Shown here piece by piece: positions 43,549-52,733 of a stretch of 64,000 nt of DNA. Made by a program: the position numbers and the translations under genes. How positions within the stretch are numbered: position 1 is the stretch's first letter; every line of letters begins with the position of its first letter. The stretch is from JALYLC01 sp963743275 (GTDB taxonomy: Bacteria; Actinomycetota; Thermoleophilia; Gaiellales; JALYLC01), in assembly GCA_963743275.1 (NCBI GenBank), contig CAVUPB010000003.1, forward strand, positions 133,251 to 197,250, read 5' to 3'. Under the pieces are notes generated by a model. It was given only the letters and a program-made list of their open reading frames with translations. It made no database searches and was not told where the DNA came from.

Positions 43549-44007
43549 ATGCCCACTCGAATCAGCCACACGTTCATCCACGTCCTCGATCAGGACGAAG
43601 CGCTCGCGTTCTACGTCGGCAAGCTCGGCATGGTCGTGCACACCGATGCGGATCTCGGCGTCATGCGCTTCCTGACCGTCAACTTCCCCGACCAGCCCGA
43701 TGTCGAGCTGGGTCTGATGCTGCCCGGGCCGCCCGCGTACGACGAGGGCACCACGGCGCAGGTGCGCGAGCTCGTGGCCAAGGGCGCTGCGGGCGGCGGC
43801 CTGATCTTCGCGACCGACGACTGCCGCGGCACGTACGAGCGGCTGCGCGCGGCCGGCGTCGAGTTCACGCAGGAGCCGACCGAGCGCTTCTACGGCATCG
43901 ACTGCGCGCTGCGCGATCCCTTCGGCAATCCGATCCGCTTCACGCAGCCGCCCGACGGGCCGATCGTCATCCCGTCGCCCGAGGAGTTCCTTCAGCAGTC
44001 CTCGTAG
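43549..44007 (+). CDS. VOC/glyoxalase-family protein
   Basis: A 152-residue protein: ISHTFIHVLDQDEALAFYVG, LMLPGPPAYDEG, and GIDCALRDPFGNPIRFTQP. It belongs to the glyoxalase/bleomycin-resistance group often preceded by an AraC gene, as here. The start is ATG 43549, 7 nt after TAGCGT (43536-43541); an upstream GTG at 43540 lies inside that promoter and is rejected. It is convergent with the large secreted-protein gene. Confidence 0.9.
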   Translation: MPTRISHTFIHVLDQDEALAFYVGKLGMVVHTDADLGVMRFLTVNFPDQPDVELGLMLPGPPAYDEGTTAQVRELVAKGAAGGGLIFATDDCRGTYERLRAAGVEFTQEPTERFYGIDCALRDPFGNPIRFTQPPDGPIVIPSPEEFLQQSS

Positions 44008-44012
44008 CGCGG

Positions 44013-47000
44013 TCAGGGCGCGCCGTGCAGCGGCGCGGTCGCGCTGCGCGAGGCGAGCGGCCGGCCGCGGGCGCTCACGACGACGATCGTGCGCAGCGAG
44101 AGGTGGAGCTTGCGCGCGCTGCGCGGCAACGCGATGGCGACGTGCGCGACACCGCCGCGGATGCGGGCCGTGCCGCTCGCGACCACGCGCCGTCCGCGCA
44201 GGACGAGCACGCTCGCGACGGCCTGCCCGCCCGCGGCGCGCGCGTGCACCGTGGCCGTCACGCGCGCGCCGCGGCGCGTGCCCGTGAGCCCGATCGCCAG
44301 GACGCGCGCCCGCGCGCCCGCGCTGCGCAGGCTGCCGTTCCGGCCGCCGGCGGTCATGCCCGGCGTCGTCGTCCCGAGATGCGCCCAGTCGGCGCGCACC
44401 GTCGTCGTACCGGCCGCGAGCCGGAACGGCGCGCTCGTGAACGTCTGCGAGCCGAGCGCGCCGCCGTCGACCGTGAGCCGCAGCGTCGCGAGCGACGGCG
44501 CGCCCGTGTGGGCGATCGCGAGCGCGCCGGAGGGGCCGAGCATGACGTGGTCTCCGCCCGACGCCCCGCTCGTGAGCTCGACCTCGCGGAACACGCCGCC
44601 GCGCGCGAGGCGGCCGAGCGTGAGGTCGAGCGGGCCGGCGCCGTCGCGGGGCGACCAGGCCGCGCCGGCCCCGCGTGCGTCGAGCGCGAAGGCGCCCTTC
44701 CCGGCGCCGTTCACCTGCGCGAGCACGCCCGGTCCGATCGCGCCGATCTTGACGTCTCCGTGCGCGTCGGGCGTGGCGGTCAGCGTCACGGCCCGCCGCG
44801 GATCGGCGACGAACGCGTCGGGCAGGTTCTTGCCGGCCGGTGCGTCGAGGATCGGCATGCGCGCCGCCTTCGCCGCCGCGTCCGGCGTGGCGCGGCCCGA
44901 ACCGCTGACGATCAGCGTCGCGAGCCCGTCCAGGGAGAGCGGCATCGTCGGGTGCACCGGGAACGAGCGCTCCTCGACGAGATAGGGATCGAGGCGCGTG
45001 CCGTGCCACGGCACGCCGTGGTCCGTGAGGTTCGGGAACACCCAGGAGCCGTCCTGGTGGATCTCGAGATAGCTGCCGCCCTCGTTCTGGGCATGCAGCC
45101 CCGCATCGCTGTTCTCGTCGCTCGTGAACGGATAGTTGTTGTCGTACACGAGGATGCGGTAGTCGCCGCGATGCGACCCGGGCCACGGCGTCTCGTCCAC
45201 GTCGTAGGCGACGACGACGTGGCCGGCGAGGCCGTTCGGGATGATCACGAGCGGCCGCTCGCCCAGGGCGAACGCGGCCGTCAGCTGGCCGTGCAGGTCG
45301 CTCGCGCTGACCTCGCCCGTGGCGAGCTGCAGCGAGTGCACGAGCAGCAGGTGGAGCGACTCCGACGAGAGCTGCAGCATGTGCTGGCCCCAGATGTAGT
45401 CGATGAGCTTCTCCGGGTGCCCGTCCTCGAACGCGAAGTGCTCGGTGTGCGGGATCGTGCGGTCGAGCGGCACCTGCCACACGGTCTCGGATCCGTGCAG
45501 GAAGCTCGGGCTCGGGCCCTCGCGGCGCGCGAGCCGGCGGCTCGCGAGCGAGAAGCCGAAGCAGCTGCCGTTGCCCGAGGCGAGAATCGGGGCGCCGATG
45601 AGGCTGAAGAGCCCGTACTCCACCGAGGGCGTGCCGTCGGCGAGCCAGAAGCAGCCCGGGATCGGGCAGAGGTTGAGCCAGACCTGATTCGGGCCCCAGG
45701 CGTCGACCTCGCCGTTGATGCTCGGCGACCATCCGCGGTTCGGGAAGCTGAACCCGTTCGTGTTGCGGTACGTCCGCACCTGGGCCGCAGCCGTCGTCAG
45801 CACGCGTCCGCCCGGCGAGGTGATCGTGATCGGCCCGTCGCTCGCGAGCCGCGGAACCGGCACCGTGAACGCGCCCGCCGTCACCGTCGCTGCCGTCGCG
45901 GTGGCCGCGGCGTTTCCGAACGCCACGGTCGAGCCGGGGCAGAGTCCCGTCCCCCGGAACGTGACGGTGCTCGCGCGCTCGCCCTGGGGCGTCGAGAAGA
46001 CCGTCGGCGCGCTCGTCAGCGCCGGGTCGCTGAACGCTACGGGGAACGTGAGCGTGCCCCGCGGCACGGCCGTCCCGGCGCTCGCACCGCGGACGCCCGC
46101 GAACGAGCCGAAGCCGGCGGGCGTCGTGTCGTCGCCGCGCTCCACCGTCAGCGTGCCCGTGCCCGAGGTCAGGAAGGAGGGCGGCAGGACGGACGCCGTG
46201 AGCCCGGGCGAGGCGAAGGCGCTGACGTCGACGGCGTCGTGGAACGCCGTTCCGTAGAGCGCGGTGAACGACTGCTGCGCGCTCGAGCACGGCGCGAGGG
46301 TGATCGTCGGCACCGGCTGGGGCGACCAGGTGACGGCGTTCGTCACCTCGACCGCCAGCGCGACGGTGCGCGCCGTGGGCCCGGCGGCCGCATTCGCGGG
46401 GGTGCCGAGGACGTTGATCGTGCGCGTGCCCGTGTACGACGATCCCAGCGAGGAGCTGATCGTCAGCACGGCCGCGCCGGACGACGACGGGTTCGGCGTC
46501 GCGGTGGCGACGAGGTCGGGGGGCAGCCCGGGGAACGTGAACGTGACGTTGCCGACCGACCCGTTCAGGCGCGTGATCGTGAGCGGCACGTCGACCGAGC
46601 TCCCGTGCGCGACGCCCGCGTACGCGGGCGCGCCGAGCGAGAAGTCGGCGGGCGCGACGCCGTTGTCGAAGGAGAGGTCGTCGACGTAGATGCCGGGCTG
46701 CTGCCCTGCGGCTCCGCTCTGATTCGAGACGACGAAGCGGGCCACGTCGAACGCCAGCGAGGAAGCCGTGAGCTGGACGTAGGTCGCGCCGACCGCGACG
46801 TTCCCGGATGTGCCGACGACGGCGCCCCCGGCGTTGTAGAGGTCGAGCCGGAGGTTCACGGTCGCGTTCACCGACGAGGCCCAGAGGCTCGACGGTCTGG
46901 GCCGTGGAGCTGAACGCGCCGCTGACGCCGGGGTGCGGAAACTCGACGCGCCCGGCTCCTGCGTGATGTCGAGCGCGTGGGTGACCGACCGCGCATGCCC

Positions 47001-47216
47001 GGCGGTGTCGACGACCGGAAGCTGGCTCGCTCCGGGGGAGCCGCCGGAGTAGAACGTGACGCCGCCGAACTGCGTGGTGACGAGCGTGCCGGATGCGAGC
47101 GCGGGCGACTCGAAGTCGATCGACGTCGTGGCGGCACCGGCGCCTCCGGGCGCGGCGGCGAGCGCAAGCAGCGCCGCGAGGCACACCACCGTGCGCAGAA
47201 GCCGCGTTCGCGCCAT
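44013..47216 (-). CDS. Large secreted protein with papain-like Cys/His pattern
   Basis: A 1067-residue frame starting with a signal peptide (LLRTVVCLAALLALAAAPGG). Residues about 30-200 read as a beta-sandwich ending in YVDDLSFDNG; several Ig/cadherin-like segments follow (SVDVPLTITRLNGSVGNVTF). The centre has GNGSCFGFSLASRRL (Cys near 552), GHVVVAYDVDETPW (His near 663) and VYDNNYPF (Asp/Asn near 690), the order of a papain/C39-like cysteine peptidase. The C-terminus is a structural beta region. Between about 46889 and 46934 the frame is displaced for about 14 codons: another frame reads PGVSGAFSSTAQTV, so two compensating indels are likely there. Substrate and surface attachment are unknown. 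Confidence 0.78.
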   Translation of the reverse strand: MARTRLLRTVVCLAALLALAAAPGGAGAATTSIDFESPALASGTLVTTQFGGVTFYSGGSPGASQLPVVDTAGHARSVTHALDITQEPGASSFRTPASAARSAPRPRPSSLWASSVNATVNLRLDLYNAGGAVVGTSGNVAVGATYVQLTASSLAFDVARFVVSNQSGAAGQQPGIYVDDLSFDNGVAPADFSLGAPAYAGVAHGSSVDVPLTITRLNGSVGNVTFTFPGLPPDLVATATPNPSSSGAAVLTISSSLGSSYTGTRTINVLGTPANAAAGPTARTVALAVEVTNAVTWSPQPVPTITLAPCSSAQQSFTALYGTAFHDAVDVSAFASPGLTASVLPPSFLTSGTGTLTVERGDDTTPAGFGSFAGVRGASAGTAVPRGTLTFPVAFSDPALTSAPTVFSTPQGERASTVTFRGTGLCPGSTVAFGNAAATATAATVTAGAFTVPVPRLASDGPITITSPGGRVLTTAAAQVRTYRNTNGFSFPNRGWSPSINGEVDAWGPNQVWLNLCPIPGCFWLADGTPSVEYGLFSLIGAPILASGNGSCFGFSLASRRLARREGPSPSFLHGSETVWQVPLDRTIPHTEHFAFEDGHPEKLIDYIWGQHMLQLSSESLHLLLVHSLQLATGEVSASDLHGQLTAAFALGERPLVIIPNGLAGHVVVAYDVDETPWPGSHRGDYRILVYDNNYPFTSDENSDAGLHAQNEGGSYLEIHQDGSWVFPNLTDHGVPWHGTRLDPYLVEERSFPVHPTMPLSLDGLATLIVSGSGRATPDAAAKAARMPILDAPAGKNLPDAFVADPRRAVTLTATPDAHGDVKIGAIGPGVLAQVNGAGKGAFALDARGAGAAWSPRDGAGPLDLTLGRLARGGVFREVELTSGASGGDHVMLGPSGALAIAHTGAPSLATLRLTVDGGALGSQTFTSAPFRLAAGTTTVRADWAHLGTTTPGMTAGGRNGSLRSAGARARVLAIGLTGTRRGARVTATVHARAAGGQAVASVLVLRGRRVVASGTARIRGGVAHVAIALPRSARKLHLSLRTIVVVSARGRPLASRSATAPLHGAP

Positions 47217-47285
47217 CGCTTTCTCAATAAAGCAGACGCGAATCCGCTTGTGATGATTCGTTCGTGCGCCGGCCGCGGGCGCCGC

Positions 47286-48117
47286 TCAGCCGAACGCGCG
47301 CGCCGCCGTGCGCGCGCGGGCGACCAGGCGCGCGTCGCCGAGGCGCTCCGCCCACGCGGCGAACTCCGGCGCCGGGCCGCGCCAGCGGAGCTCGTCGACC
47401 TCGCCGATGACCGCGGCCGTGGAACGCAGCGTCGCGAGGTCCTTGAAGAGCAGCGCCAGGTCGCGCTTGTCGCCGAGCACCTCGGGCGGAAAGTCCTCGA
47501 TACGACCGTGCCGGCTCACGAGCCGCGCTGCACCCACCTTGCCGATGCCGGGGATGCCGGGGTACCCGTCGGCCGCGTCGCCGACGAGCGCGAGCAGGTC
47601 GGGGATGCGCGCCGGCTCCACGCCGAACTTCTCGCGCACGCCGTCGGCGTTCCGGACGGAGCTGCTGCGGCGGTCGACCTGCACCACGCGGTCGCCCTCG
47701 ACGCACTGCGCGAGATCCTTGTCCGGCGTCCAGATGCGCACCTGCACGACGTCGCGCGTCCTCCGAGGCGAGGCGCGCGGCCGCGGCGAGCGCGTCGTCC
47801 GCCTCGAGCTCGACCATCGGCCACACGAAGACGCCCATGGCCGCGAGCGCCTCCTCGAGGGGCTCGAACTGGGCGCGCAGCGCGGGGTCGACGCCGGCGC
47901 CGGTCTTGTAGCCCGGCCAGAGGTCGTTGCGGAACGACTCGATGACGTGATCGGTCGCGACCCCGACGTGCGTCGCGCCGGTCTCGAGCATCTGGAGCAC
48001 GGTGTGGAGCACGCCCGCCGCCGCGCCATGGCGCTCGTCGTCGGCCCTGCCGCCGCGCCGCCGGCCGTAGAAGTGGCGGAACAGCTCATACGTACCGTCG
48101 ACGAGATGGACGACCAT
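47286..48117 (-). pseudogene. 5'-3' exonuclease (FEN/PolA-N-like), frameshifted
   Basis: Two frames give about 276 residues. The N-terminal frame has MVVHLVDGTYELFRHFYG, ATDHVIESFRNDLWPGYK and VELEADDALAAAA, with the acidic metal ligands of the FEN family. The C-terminal frame has WTPDKDLAQCV and the helix-hairpin-helix GIPGIGKVGAARLVSRHG. The switch is near 47751-47762, where one base appears extra. It is the stand-alone exonuclease without a polymerase domain, known in many actinobacteria, cleaving flapped or RNA-primed DNA. The ATG at 48117 has TAGTCT 8 nt upstream. Confidence 0.83.
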
Positions 48118-48134
48118 CGCGCCCGAGACTAGTG

Positions 48135-48998
48135 CTAGCCGCCCCCGTACGCGACGACGAGATCGGTCAGCACGCCGGCCGCGAAGCCGCAGGTGAGCAC
48201 GATCGCGGCCAGCTCGCGATGGCCGTAGCGGCGCACCGAGTGCACGATCTCCCACACGACGTAGAGGATCGCGCCGCCCGCGAGCGAGTAGAACGCGAGC
48301 TCGAGCGGGTTGGAGGCGACCTCGTACCCGACCATGCTGCCGACGAACGTGGGCCCGCCTCCGACCAGTCCCGCGAGCGCGAGCCAGCGCCAGGAGGGCT
48401 TGATGGATCCGAGCGGGCCGACGATCCCGAAGCCCTCGGTCGCGTTGTGCAGCGCGAACCCGACGATCAGGACGGTGGCGAGGCTGACCTCGCCGGCCTG
48501 CGCCGAGACGCCGATCGCAAGCCCTTCGGCGAAGTTGTGGAGCCCGATCGCGGCAGCGATGACCATGCCCGTGCGCAGCGCGCGCTGGCGCGCCGCGTCG
48601 CGCACGGCGTGCGCGGTCGCCAGCGCGGCCGGCGACAGCACTGCGGCCTCGGAGCCGCCGGCGATCGGCGCGATCGCCGCGCTCGAGCGCTTCATGCGCC
48701 GCTCGATCACCGTGAGGCCCGCGGTTCCCAGCCCGAAGCCGCCGATCAGCAGCGCGGCGTACCCGGCCAGGTGGGCGAAGCTCGAGCTGCCGTCCTTGTA
48801 GCCCGTGAGGGCGCCGTCCAGGAGCCCGTTCGCGTGCTCCATGACGTCCACGAAGATGAACGCGAGGATGCCGACGGCGAACATCGCGAGCGCCACGCGC
48901 GTGCGGTCGCCGAGCACGCACAACCGTCCCACCGGCAAGCCGATGAAGATGGTGAAGCCGGCGAGGGCTCCGAGCAAGACGGTCTCGGCGAACGACAT
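48135..48998 (-). CDS. ZIP-family divalent metal transporter
   Basis: A 287-residue protein with eight predicted helices. Two metal-binding helices carry GLHNFAEGLAIG and FALHNATEGFGI, the ZIP H-N-x-x-E-G signature; a variable loop between helices 3 and 4 contains Glu and His. It imports or equilibrates Zn2+, Fe2+ or Mn2+. GGAGG lies about 10 nt before the ATG at 48998. The upstream region contains an inverted repeat CTTAG-N6-CTAAG resembling DtxR/IdeR-type half-sites, suggesting metal-dependent control. Confidence 0.9.
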   Translation of the reverse strand: MSFAETVLLGALAGFTIFIGLPVGRLCVLGDRTRVALAMFAVGILAFIFVDVMEHANGLLDGALTGYKDGSSSFAHLAGYAALLIGGFGLGTAGLTVIERRMKRSSAAIAPIAGGSEAAVLSPAALATAHAVRDAARQRALRTGMVIAAAIGLHNFAEGLAIGVSAQAGEVSLATVLIVGFALHNATEGFGIVGPLGSIKPSWRWLALAGLVGGGPTFVGSMVGYEVASNPLELAFYSLAGGAILYVVWEIVHSVRRYGHRELAAIVLTCGFAAGVLTDLVVAYGGG

Positions 48999-49048
48999 CC
49001 ACGAACCTCCACCCGGGCCTTCGGGTCACCTAATACGGACGCTACCAC

Positions 49049-49064
49049 TTAGGGCGAGCTAAGG
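49049..49064. promoter_or_regulatory. Putative metalloregulator operator upstream of the ZIP gene
   Basis: Inverted repeat CTTAG (49049-49053) and CTAAG (49060-49064) with 6 nt between. The TTAGG/CTAAG half-sites resemble DtxR-family iron or manganese boxes, though the centre differs from the consensus. It lies 51 nt upstream of the ZIP start codon. Confidence 0.5.
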
Positions 49065-49206
49065 CCACCAGTTGCCTCTGGGGCCACTCGGCGCCCGCGG
49101 CCGGCCTGCCCGATCGGGCGGGACGCTCCTCGCCGGAGGTTCATAGCCGTCGTCCGCCCGTCCACGCACGCTGCGATGTCAGGCGGACGGAGAGGAACTG
49201 GACGGC

Positions 49207-50799
49207 ATGCCGAAGCGGTGGGCAGGACGGAATCTGGGCGCGCGCATGCGGCGACCCCGGGCGGCGTTCGCGCTGGCCGCGGCGATCGCCGGAGGCGTCC
49301 TCTTCTCGGGCGGCGTCGGCGACGGTGCGCTGCCGACGGCGTCGCTGCCGGCCTTCGGCGTGACCGCGGGCAACGGCTCGCTCTCGACCGTGGCCGAGCT
49401 CGGCGACGTCAACGGCGACGGCTTCGGCGACTACGCGATCGGCATGCCCTCGGCCGACGTGGGCGCGAGCGCCGACGCCGGGATCGTCTACGTCTTCCTC
49501 GGCAAGGCCGGCGCCCTCCCGCCGGCGCCCACGGCGCTCGACCCCGCGGCCGCCTCGTTCCAGATCACCGGCCACGGCAGCGAGATGCTCGGCTACGCGA
49601 TCGTCGGCGACGACGTCAACCACGACGGCTTCGCCGACATCGCCATCGGCGCGCCGATGGCGGGCGCGCCCTCCAAGAGCGGCGGCGGCGCCGTCTACGT
49701 CGTGTTCGGCTCGGCGCACCCGGCGAGCCTCTCCACGACGGCGCTGTCCTTCGCCGGCTACACGAACGCGACGACGAACCCCGCCACGCCCTCGCCGCTC
49801 GGCAGCCGCTACGACGGCTTCCAGCAGAACGCCCACACCGGCATGGCGCTGGCGGCCCTGCCGGACGTCAACGGCGACGGCTACAACGACCTCGCCGTCG
49901 GCGCGCCCGACGCGAGCCTCCACCGCCCCGGCGGCGGCGGCGTCGCGGTGCTCTACGGCAAGCCCCGGGGCGTCCACGTCACGCTCAACGACCTCTGGGA
50001 GAACGGCTACCCGTACTTCTTCCACGTCGACTACCCCGCGCTCGACAACCAGCACGTCGGGATGAGCGTCGCGAGCGTCGGCGACATGACCGGCGACGGC
50101 TGGCCCGACCTCGCGATCGGCGCGCCGCAGGCCGATCCGGCCGGCCGCGTCGATGCCGGGTCGGTCTGGATCATCAGCGGGCACCTGCCGCCGATCGTCG
50201 GCTGCACGAAGGTATCGCCGAAGGGCGTCTGCCCGTGGATCAAGCTCCGCAGCCTCTCGGCGGCTCAGGGCTATCGCATCGACGGCGCGGCCGCGGGCGA
50301 CAAGCTGGGCACCTCGCTGGCCGGCATCGGCGACCAGAACGGCGATCGCCTCGGCGACCTCGCGATCGGCGAGGCGGGCGCGTCGCCGAGCGGGCGCGCG
50401 GGCGCGGGCGCCGTCGTGGTCGTGCCCGGGCAGACGAACTCCGTGACGCGCGACCTCGCCGTGACCGCCCCGCTGCAGTCGATCGCGGGCGCGCAGGCGC
50501 AGGGCGGCCTCGGCGCCTCGCTCGCGTCCGCCGGCGACTTCGACCACGACGGCCGCGGCGACATGCTGATCGGCGCGCCCGGCGAGTCGTCCTCGGCCGG
50601 TGCCGCCTACCTCGTGCGCGGCGCCGGCGGGGCCTCCGACCTCGCCCAGGCCCCGTCGAAGATCGCGCCGGCAGCCGCCGGATCGATGGCGGGCAGCGCG
50701 ATCGCAGCGGGCTCGGCCCTCGACGGCGCCGGCGCCGATGCGCTCGTCGCCGCGCCGGGCTCGGGCGGTGCGGGCGCCTGGTTCGTCGTCGGCGGCTGA
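49207..50799 (+). CDS. FG-GAP repeat (integrin alpha-like) secreted protein
   Basis: A 530-residue exported protein (signal around residues 18-35; ATG 49246 is an alternative start). Six FG-GAP units carry a calcium loop followed by a hydrophobic strand: DVNGDGFGDYAIG, DVNHDGFADIAIG, DVNGDGYNDLAVG, DMTGDGWPDLAIG, DQNGDRLGDLAIG and DFDHDGRGDMLIG. They should form a beta-propeller, as in integrin alpha chains, and mediate adhesion or serve as an extracellular scaffold. There is no sorting signal that I recognise. The gene is convergent with the methyltransferase gene. Confidence 0.9.
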   Translation: MPKRWAGRNLGARMRRPRAAFALAAAIAGGVLFSGGVGDGALPTASLPAFGVTAGNGSLSTVAELGDVNGDGFGDYAIGMPSADVGASADAGIVYVFLGKAGALPPAPTALDPAAASFQITGHGSEMLGYAIVGDDVNHDGFADIAIGAPMAGAPSKSGGGAVYVVFGSAHPASLSTTALSFAGYTNATTNPATPSPLGSRYDGFQQNAHTGMALAALPDVNGDGYNDLAVGAPDASLHRPGGGGVAVLYGKPRGVHVTLNDLWENGYPYFFHVDYPALDNQHVGMSVASVGDMTGDGWPDLAIGAPQADPAGRVDAGSVWIISGHLPPIVGCTKVSPKGVCPWIKLRSLSAAQGYRIDGAAAGDKLGTSLAGIGDQNGDRLGDLAIGEAGASPSGRAGAGAVVVVPGQTNSVTRDLAVTAPLQSIAGAQAQGGLGASLASAGDFDHDGRGDMLIGAPGESSSAGAAYLVRGAGGASDLAQAPSKIAPAAAGSMAGSAIAAGSALDGAGADALVAAPGSGGAGAWFVVGG

Positions 50800-50800
50800 G

Positions 50801-51535
50801 TCAGAGGGGCTTCTCCCAGACCGAAACGTGCATGCGGCTGTCACTCGTGAACGGCTCGCGCTTCCAGCCGCCCCAGCGCTCGCGCAGGCGCATCCCGGCG
50901 AGCTCGGCCATGAGGTCGAGCTCGGCGGGCCACGCATAGCGGAAGGGAACGGAGAACCGCTCGAGCCGGCCGTCGACGATCTCGAAGTGATGCGACGTCA
51001 GGCCCTGCACCGCGACGTCGTACTCGTCGATCCCCCAGCGCGCCTCGCCGACATGGAACGCGCGGACGGTCTCGCCGGGCGGCAACTGCCGGAGCTCGGG
51101 AACGTCGACCTCGATCACGAAGCAGCCGCCGGGCGCGAGCTGCGCCGCGACGTTGCGGAAGCACGCCACCTGGGCCGCCTGCGTCGTCAGGTTCATGATC
51201 GTGTTGAAGACGAGATAGGCGAGCGAGAACGTTCCGCCCGCGGTCGTGCTCGCGAAGTCGCCGATCGTCACGCCGATGTCCGCGCCGCCGGGCTTCGCGC
51301 GCAGCCTTGCGACCATCGCGTTCGACAGCTCGATCCCGTGCACGGGCACACCGCGCTGCGCGAGCGGGAGTGCGATCCGGCCGGTGCCGATCCCGAGCTC
51401 GAGCGCACGACCGCCGCCCGCGAGTCCGGCGAGGAACTCGACGGCCGGGTCGACGGCATCCGGGCCGAACATCTCGGCCGAGGACTCGTCGTACCGCGCG
51501 GCGACGCGCTCGTCGAAGTACCCGTCCTCGTGCAC
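50801..51535 (-). CDS. Class I SAM-dependent methyltransferase
   Basis: A 244-residue protein. Motif I is ALELGIGTGRIALPLAQRG near residue 45, the acidic post-I residue follows in VHGIELSNAMV, and motif IV-like FSLAYLVFNTIMNLTT is visible. The C-terminal part is beta-rich. The substrate is unknown. GTG 51535 is 6 nt after TAGCTT at 51542-51547. It is divergent from the Gfo/Idh/MocA gene by 68 nt. Confidence 0.88.
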   Translation of the reverse strand: MHEDGYFDERVAARYDESSAEMFGPDAVDPAVEFLAGLAGGGRALELGIGTGRIALPLAQRGVPVHGIELSNAMVARLRAKPGGADIGVTIGDFASTTAGGTFSLAYLVFNTIMNLTTQAAQVACFRNVAAQLAPGGCFVIEVDVPELRQLPPGETVRAFHVGEARWGIDEYDVAVQGLTSHHFEIVDGRLERFSVPFRYAWPAELDLMAELAGMRLRERWGGWKREPFTSDSRMHVSVWEKPL

Positions 51536-51603
51536 GCCGGGAAGCTACTCGACCTTGCCCTGGTCACACCCGTCCGCGACCCGCCGCCCGCTAGTCTGGC
51601 GCG

Positions 51604-52647
51604 ATGGCTGACAGCACCCCGATCCGCACGGCGATCATCGGCTACGGCCTCTCCGGACGCATCTTCCACGCGCCGTTCATCGCGGCCAACCCCCGCTTCT
51701 CGATCGAGTGCATCTCGACGAGCGACCCGGCCCGGGGTGCACAGGCCGCTCGCGACCATCCCGGAGCCGAGATCGTCGGCTCGCCCGAGGAGCTGCTCGA
51801 GCGGGGCTTCGAGCTCGTCGTGCTCGGCTCTCCCGCGCACGTGCACCTCGAGCAGGGCCTGCCGGCACTCGCCTCGGGCGCGGCTCTGGTCATCGACAAG
51901 CCGTTCGCGGCCTCCGTCGCCGAGGCCGAGCGGCTGATCGCGGCCGCAGCCACCGCCGCGCTGCCGCTCATGGTCTTCCAGAACCGCCGCTGGGACGGGG
52001 ACTTCATGACCGTCCGCAAGCTGCTCGCGGCGGGAGCGCTCGGCGAGGTGCATCGCTTCGAGTCGACGTTCGAGCGCTGGGCGCCCGAGCTCGGGCAGGG
52101 CTGGCAGGACACGACCACCACGAGCCAGGGCGCCGGCATCGTCTTCGACCTCGGCAGCCACCTCGTCGACCAGGCGCTGCAGCTGTTCGGGCCGGCGACG
52201 CTGACGGCGGCGGAGCTCTCGATCCTGCGCCCCGGCGGTGTGAGCGCCGACGAGGCGTTCCTCTCGCTGCTGCACGACGGCGGTACGCGCTCCCACCTCA
52301 CCATGAGCCGGTACGCGACGCAGATCGGGCCGCGCTTCCGCGTGCTCGGCTCGACCGCCGGGTACAAGGTCTACGGCCTCGACGGCCAGGAGCCGGCACT
52401 CGTCGCGGGCGCCTCGCCGGGCGACGCGGACTTCGGACTCGCGCCGGAGGACGCGTGGGGCACGCTCGGCATCGAGGGCTCGGACACGCCGCCGGTCCGC
52501 GTGCCCACGGAGCGCGGCGACTACGCCGGCTTCTACGCGGGCGTCGCCGCGACGATGCGGGACGGCGCCCCGCCGCCCGTCGAGGCGGCCGACGCGCTGG
52601 CGGCGCTGCGCATCATTGCGCGCGCGCACGAGATGGCGGGCATCTGA
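51604..52647 (+). CDS. Gfo/Idh/MocA-family oxidoreductase
   Basis: A 347-residue dehydrogenase. The N-terminal nucleotide-binding part is TAIIGYGLSGRIFHAPFIAA, followed by VIDKPFAASVAEA, the family's EKP motif with Asp for Glu, and the C-terminal fold with GIVFDLGSHLVDQALQLFG. It resembles the YdgJ/scyllo-inositol or oxidised-sugar reductases. The ATG is 6 nt after TAGTCT (51592-51597), a leaderless promoter. No sugar operon surrounds it. Confidence 0.92.
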   Translation: MADSTPIRTAIIGYGLSGRIFHAPFIAANPRFSIECISTSDPARGAQAARDHPGAEIVGSPEELLERGFELVVLGSPAHVHLEQGLPALASGAALVIDKPFAASVAEAERLIAAAATAALPLMVFQNRRWDGDFMTVRKLLAAGALGEVHRFESTFERWAPELGQGWQDTTTTSQGAGIVFDLGSHLVDQALQLFGPATLTAAELSILRPGGVSADEAFLSLLHDGGTRSHLTMSRYATQIGPRFRVLGSTAGYKVYGLDGQEPALVAGASPGDADFGLAPEDAWGTLGIEGSDTPPVRVPTERGDYAGFYAGVAATMRDGAPPPVEAADALAALRIIARAHEMAGI

Positions 52648-52733
52648 GGATCGCGGGCCGGCCGTCCATCGAGGCGATGGACGGCCGGCCGAGCCGAGAC
52701 ACGCACTCGTGCCGTGAAGAGGGAGCTCGCGGG

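Noticed and set aside
44025..46913. Plus-strand open frame of 962 codons opposite the large secreted protein
   Set aside because: No signal, motif or start context; the minus-strand frame has a signal peptide and structured domains.
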